This document shows, in pieces, positions 5,371 to 7,655 of a stretch of DNA of 7,655 bases (position 1 is the stretch's first letter; the number at the start of each line of letters is the position of its first letter). A program made the translations under genes and the position numbers. Source of the stretch: DATNIC01 sp035604635 (GTDB lineage: Bacteria; Vulcanimicrobiota; Vulcanimicrobiia; Vulcanimicrobiales; Vulcanimicrobiaceae); the NCBI GenBank assembly GCA_035604635.1, contig DATNIC010000260.1, positions 1 to 7,655 of the forward strand, in the 5' to 3' direction. Under the pieces are notes generated by a model. The model was not told the origin of the DNA and did not search any database. It was given only the letters and a program-made list of their open reading frames with translations.

Positions 5371-5643
5371 CTAGTAACCGTGCTGACGCGCGAACTGCTC
5401 CGCGGCGGCGATTTCGTTGCGCGCCGCTTGCAGATCGTTGATGGCGTTGACCCGGTGCCCGCCATAGTCGCGGTCGTCGTGGTTGAGCTGAACGATCAGG
5501 TCCTTGACCCGCCCGTCGACGTACCACATGTTGCGATTGCTGCCGTATTGGCCGCGATCGACTTGAGCGCTTGCGACGCCGGCGCCCATGGCGCCGACCG
5601 TTGCCGAGATGATTGCTGTCGTTATGAGTGCTTTAATGTTCAT
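5371..5643 (-). CDS. Small exported protein of unknown function
   Basis: A 90-residue protein with a clear Sec-type signal peptide: MNIK, a hydrophobic core at residues 5-22, and a likely signal peptidase I site after VASA (residue 26), leaving about 64 mature residues. The mature part begins QVDRGQYGSNRN and continues with two amphipathic segments. The first, DGRVKDLIVQLNHDDRDYGGHR (43-64 overall), is rich in Asp and Arg. The second, AINDLQAARNEIAAAEQFARQHGY (67-90), is likely helical. There is no cysteine, so no lipobox or disulfide. I do not recognise a named family. The ATG at 5641-5643 is supported by GGAGG eight bases upstream; a longer frame to 5706 is open but lacks these signals. It is probably periplasmic or secreted and transcribed alone. 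Confidence 0.85.
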   Translation of the reverse strand: MNIKALITTAIISATVGAMGAGVASAQVDRGQYGSNRNMWYVDGRVKDLIVQLNHDDRDYGGHRVNAINDLQAARNEIAAAEQFARQHGY

Positions 5644-5651
5644 TCGAGGGT

Positions 5652-5668
5652 CCTCCGCCCGCAGTATA
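5652..5668 (-). promoter_or_regulatory. -10 box and Shine-Dalgarno of the small exported protein gene
   Basis: On the minus strand TATACT (5668-5663) matches the -10 consensus at five of six positions, and GGAGG (5656-5652) lies eight bases before the ATG. No convincing -35 hexamer is present at normal spacing. The expected untranslated leader is about 20 bases or less. Confidence 0.5.
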
Positions 5669-5723
5669 ACGCGCCCCTCGACAAACCGTATGCGTTTGCG
5701 CTTCAATCTAACTTGTGTTTAAG

Positions 5724-6668
5724 ATGAAGATGGGTCTAGGGTGCATGGGCATGTCCGGGTCGTACGGCCCGGCCGAAGAGGCGGAATCCGTCGCGACGAT
5801 CCAGCGTGCGCTCGATTTGGGCGTCAGGATGCTCGACACGGCCGATCGCTATGGTCTTGGTCACAACGAGCGGCTCGTCGGCGGCGCGATTCGTGACCGG
5901 CGCGACGAGGTGTTCTTGGCGACGAAGTTCGGCATGATTCGCAGCGACGATCCGAGCGTGCGCGGCGTCAACGGCAAGCCAGACTACGTCCGCAGCGCGT
6001 GCGATGCATCACTCCAGCGCCTCGGCGTCGAGGCGATCGATCTCTACTATCAGCACCGCGTCGATCCCGACGTGCCGATCGAGGAGACCGTCAGCGCGAT
6101 GGCTGAGCTCGTGCGAGCCGGGAAAGTGCGCGCGCTTGGCCTCTCCGAGGCGACCGCCGCCGAAGTCCGCCGCGCCGCAGCGGTCCACCCGATCGCAGCG
6201 TATCAGGGCGAGTATTCGCTCTTCAGCCGCGACCACGAGGACGACGGCGTCCTAGCGACGGTGCGCGAGCTCGGCATTACGTACGTCGCCTACAGCCCGA
6301 TCGGCCGCGGCTGGCTAAGCGGAACGCTGCGTTCGATCGCCGATTTGACCGGCGACGACATGCGCAAGCACGCACCGCGTTGGACCGAAGAGAACTTTGG
6401 CAAGAATCAGGCGATTGCAGCGCAGGTCGTTGCGCTCGCCGGCGAACTCGGGATCACCCCCGCACAGCTTGCCCTCGCGTGGGTCCTCGCGCAGGGCGAC
6501 GACGTCGTCCCGATCCCCGGGACCAAGCGCCGCAGCCATCTCGAAGAGAATGTCGCCGCCCTCGAGATCCGGCTAACCCCGGACCAGTGCGCGCGCATCG
6601 AACGCGCCGTGCCCAAGGGAAGCGCCGCAGGTAAGCGCGGCATGGCAGGCTCTGCAGCGAAAGTTTAA
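5724..6668 (+). CDS. Aldo/keto reductase, YakC/AKR13-like
   Basis: A soluble NADPH-dependent TIM-barrel reductase that interconverts carbonyls and alcohols. Counting from the ATG at 5724 (314 residues), the catalytic tetrad is complete: Asp38 and Tyr43 in LDTADRYG, Lys68 in ATKFG, and His111 in YYQHRVD. The NADPH-binding segment VPIPGTKRRSHLEENVAAL falls near residues 262-280. GLGCMGMSGSYGP at the start is typical of the YakC/AKR13 branch. The protein begins directly at this first barrel strand, without the roughly 12-15 residue hairpin (of the type KLGxxGLxVS) that normally precedes it. A TAA at 5709-5711 in the same frame rules out an upstream extension. GTG at 5715 and ATG at 5730 are alternative starts. 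No Shine-Dalgarno is visible, but TAACTT at 5709-5714 could be a -10 box for a nearly leaderless mRNA. Physiological substrate unknown. Confidence 0.92.
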   Translation: MKMGLGCMGMSGSYGPAEEAESVATIQRALDLGVRMLDTADRYGLGHNERLVGGAIRDRRDEVFLATKFGMIRSDDPSVRGVNGKPDYVRSACDASLQRLGVEAIDLYYQHRVDPDVPIEETVSAMAELVRAGKVRALGLSEATAAEVRRAAAVHPIAAYQGEYSLFSRDHEDDGVLATVRELGITYVAYSPIGRGWLSGTLRSIADLTGDDMRKHAPRWTEENFGKNQAIAAQVVALAGELGITPAQLALAWVLAQGDDVVPIPGTKRRSHLEENVAALEIRLTPDQCARIERAVPKGSAAGKRGMAGSAAKV

Positions 6669-6726
6669 GGCATCGACCGGCGGGGGCTGCAGGGGTGTCA
6701 CCGAAGTGGCTTTGCAAGAGGCGCCC

Positions 6727-7655
6727 ATGAACGTTAAGCAAACTGCTCTTCCCGGCTCGCGGTCGCGTTCCAATTTCTTGCTTTCCGGCGCGGCGGTCTT
6801 AGCTCTGACCGGGGCGCGCAACGCGCCCGGCGGCGGCGCGAAGGTCTTTTACGGGATGCGCCTCATCGACGGAACCGGCGGTACGCCGCTCGACAACGCG
6901 GCGATGCTGATCGAGAACGGCCGCGTGACCTCCTTCGGCCCACGTGCCTCGCTTCAAGTCCCCGCCGGTGCACAGTTGATCGATCTCACCGGTAAGACGG
7001 TTATGCCGGCACTCATCGACGCGCACTCGCATCTCGGCATCATCGCCGGCAACACGATTTCGACGGACCACTACACGCCCGAGCGAGTGCATGGCCAGCT
7101 TCGCACGTTTGCCGCGTACGGCGTGCACGCCGTGCAGATCCTCGGGACCGACCAAGATCTCATTTTCGATGTCAAACGGGCGCAAGGCGATGCACCGGTC
7201 TCCGAGGCACGCGTTTTTAGCGCGTATCACGGTTTCGGTTGCGCCGACGGCCAGCCGCCGATGTCGCTGGGTAAATACGTCTATCGTCCGGCGACGGCGG
7301 ACGAAGCGCGCACGCAATTCGCCGATTTTGCGAGCAAGAGCCCCGACGTCGTGAAGGTCTGGGTCGATGACACCTTCCACCGCCAGCCGAAGATGTCGCA
7401 GGAGATCGGGAGTGCGATCATCCAGGAGGCCCACAAGCGTAAACTGCGCGTCGCCGCGCACATCTTTTTCCTCGACGACGCGAAGTGGCTCGTCAAAGCG
7501 GGCGTCGATATGATCGGCCACAGCGTGCGCGACCGCGAGGTCGACGGCGAACTGATCGCTGCGATGAAGGCGCACGGGACGATGTACATCCCGACGCTGA
7601 CGATCGATGAGGCGCGTTACATCTTTGCGGATCGTCCGGCATACATGAACGAGCC
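6727..7655 (+). CDS. Exported metal-dependent amidohydrolase (C-terminus outside window)
   Basis: The first 309 residues of an amidohydrolase-superfamily enzyme, which hydrolyses amide or related bonds at a mono- or binuclear metal site in a TIM barrel. Metal ligands are visible: His100 and His102 in IDAHSHLG, Lys210 in DVVKVWVD (the usual carbamylated lysine position), His245 in RVAAHIFF and His265 in DMIGHSV. The final Asp ligand lies past the window. The N-terminal beta domain shows the family sequence MRLIDGTGGTPLDNAAMLIENGRV split over residues 44-67. Residues 11-30 (SRSRSNFLLSGAAVLALTGA) look like an export signal: a Tat-like SRxxFL pattern with Arg-Ser instead of Arg-Arg, and no lipobox. 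The ATG at 6727 is preceded by AGAGG five bases upstream. It starts 58 bp after the reductase gene with no terminator between, so the two are probably co-transcribed. It could be a prolidase-like or imidazolonepropionase-like enzyme. Confidence 0.9.
   Translation, partial: MNVKQTALPGSRSRSNFLLSGAAVLALTGARNAPGGGAKVFYGMRLIDGTGGTPLDNAAMLIENGRVTSFGPRASLQVPAGAQLIDLTGKTVMPALIDAHSHLGIIAGNTISTDHYTPERVHGQLRTFAAYGVHAVQILGTDQDLIFDVKRAQGDAPVSEARVFSAYHGFGCADGQPPMSLGKYVYRPATADEARTQFADFASKSPDVVKVWVDDTFHRQPKMSQEIGSAIIQEAHKRKLRVAAHIFFLDDAKWLVKAGVDMIGHSVRDREVDGELIAAMKAHGTMYIPTLTIDEARYIFADRPAYMNE

Noticed and set aside
6799..7575. Minus-strand frame of 258 codons opposite the amidohydrolase
   Set aside because: The plus-strand frame has all metal ligands in order; the opposite frame has no recognisable motif.
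1..7655. Recurring CGATCG / GCGATCGC words suggesting a HIP1-like or modification-related motif
   Set aside because: They look frequent, but I did not count them against expectation. In GC-rich coding DNA, Ile and Arg codon pairs produce them readily.

Overview
The window is GC-rich bacterial chromosome, densely packed with short intergenic gaps and no sign of plasmid, phage or insertion sequences. Codon use strongly favours G/C in third position, and CGATCG-type words recur in coding DNA. The gene mix (HdeD-type membrane protein, dienelactone hydrolase, acyl-CoA dehydrogenase, Uma2 nuclease, YakC-type aldo/keto reductase, exported amidohydrolase) and a probably leaderless promoter would suit an under-sampled soil phylum such as Candidatus Eremiobacterota. 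That placement is a guess from general character, not from a marker gene.

Region 1 (1-4657, minus strand) is a tightly spaced run. In transcription order it holds an acyl-CoA dehydrogenase, an unrecognised polytopic membrane protein, an isoleucine-rich leader peptide with an attenuator, a threonine/serine dehydratase-family PLP enzyme, a dienelactone hydrolase, a six-helix DUF308/HdeD protein and a phospholipase/carboxylesterase-type hydrolase cut by the window edge. The last three are separated by 11 bp and then overlap by 4 bp, so they are probably co-translated.

Region 2 (4658-5714) has a Uma2/DUF820 nuclease-fold protein on the plus strand. It faces a 90-residue exported protein on the minus strand, and the two share a perfect 11-bp bidirectional terminator.

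Region 3 (5715-7655, plus strand) has an aldo/keto reductase that lacks the usual N-terminal hairpin, then an exported metal-dependent amidohydrolase that runs off the end.

The most interesting signal is at 2700-2879. A TTGACG/TACCCT promoter overlaps the stop codon of the upstream gene. It is followed almost at once by an ATG opening a 24-codon peptide with six Ile codons in eight. Next come a 13-nt antiterminator arm and a 10-bp terminator hairpin, directly before the dehydratase. The arm pairs with the terminator's loop and parts of both stem arms (11 Watson-Crick pairs, one G-U, one mismatch). This layout is what classical ribosome-mediated attenuation by isoleucine requires. It argues that the PLP enzyme is a biosynthetic threonine deaminase and that the downstream hydrolase genes may be under isoleucine control.
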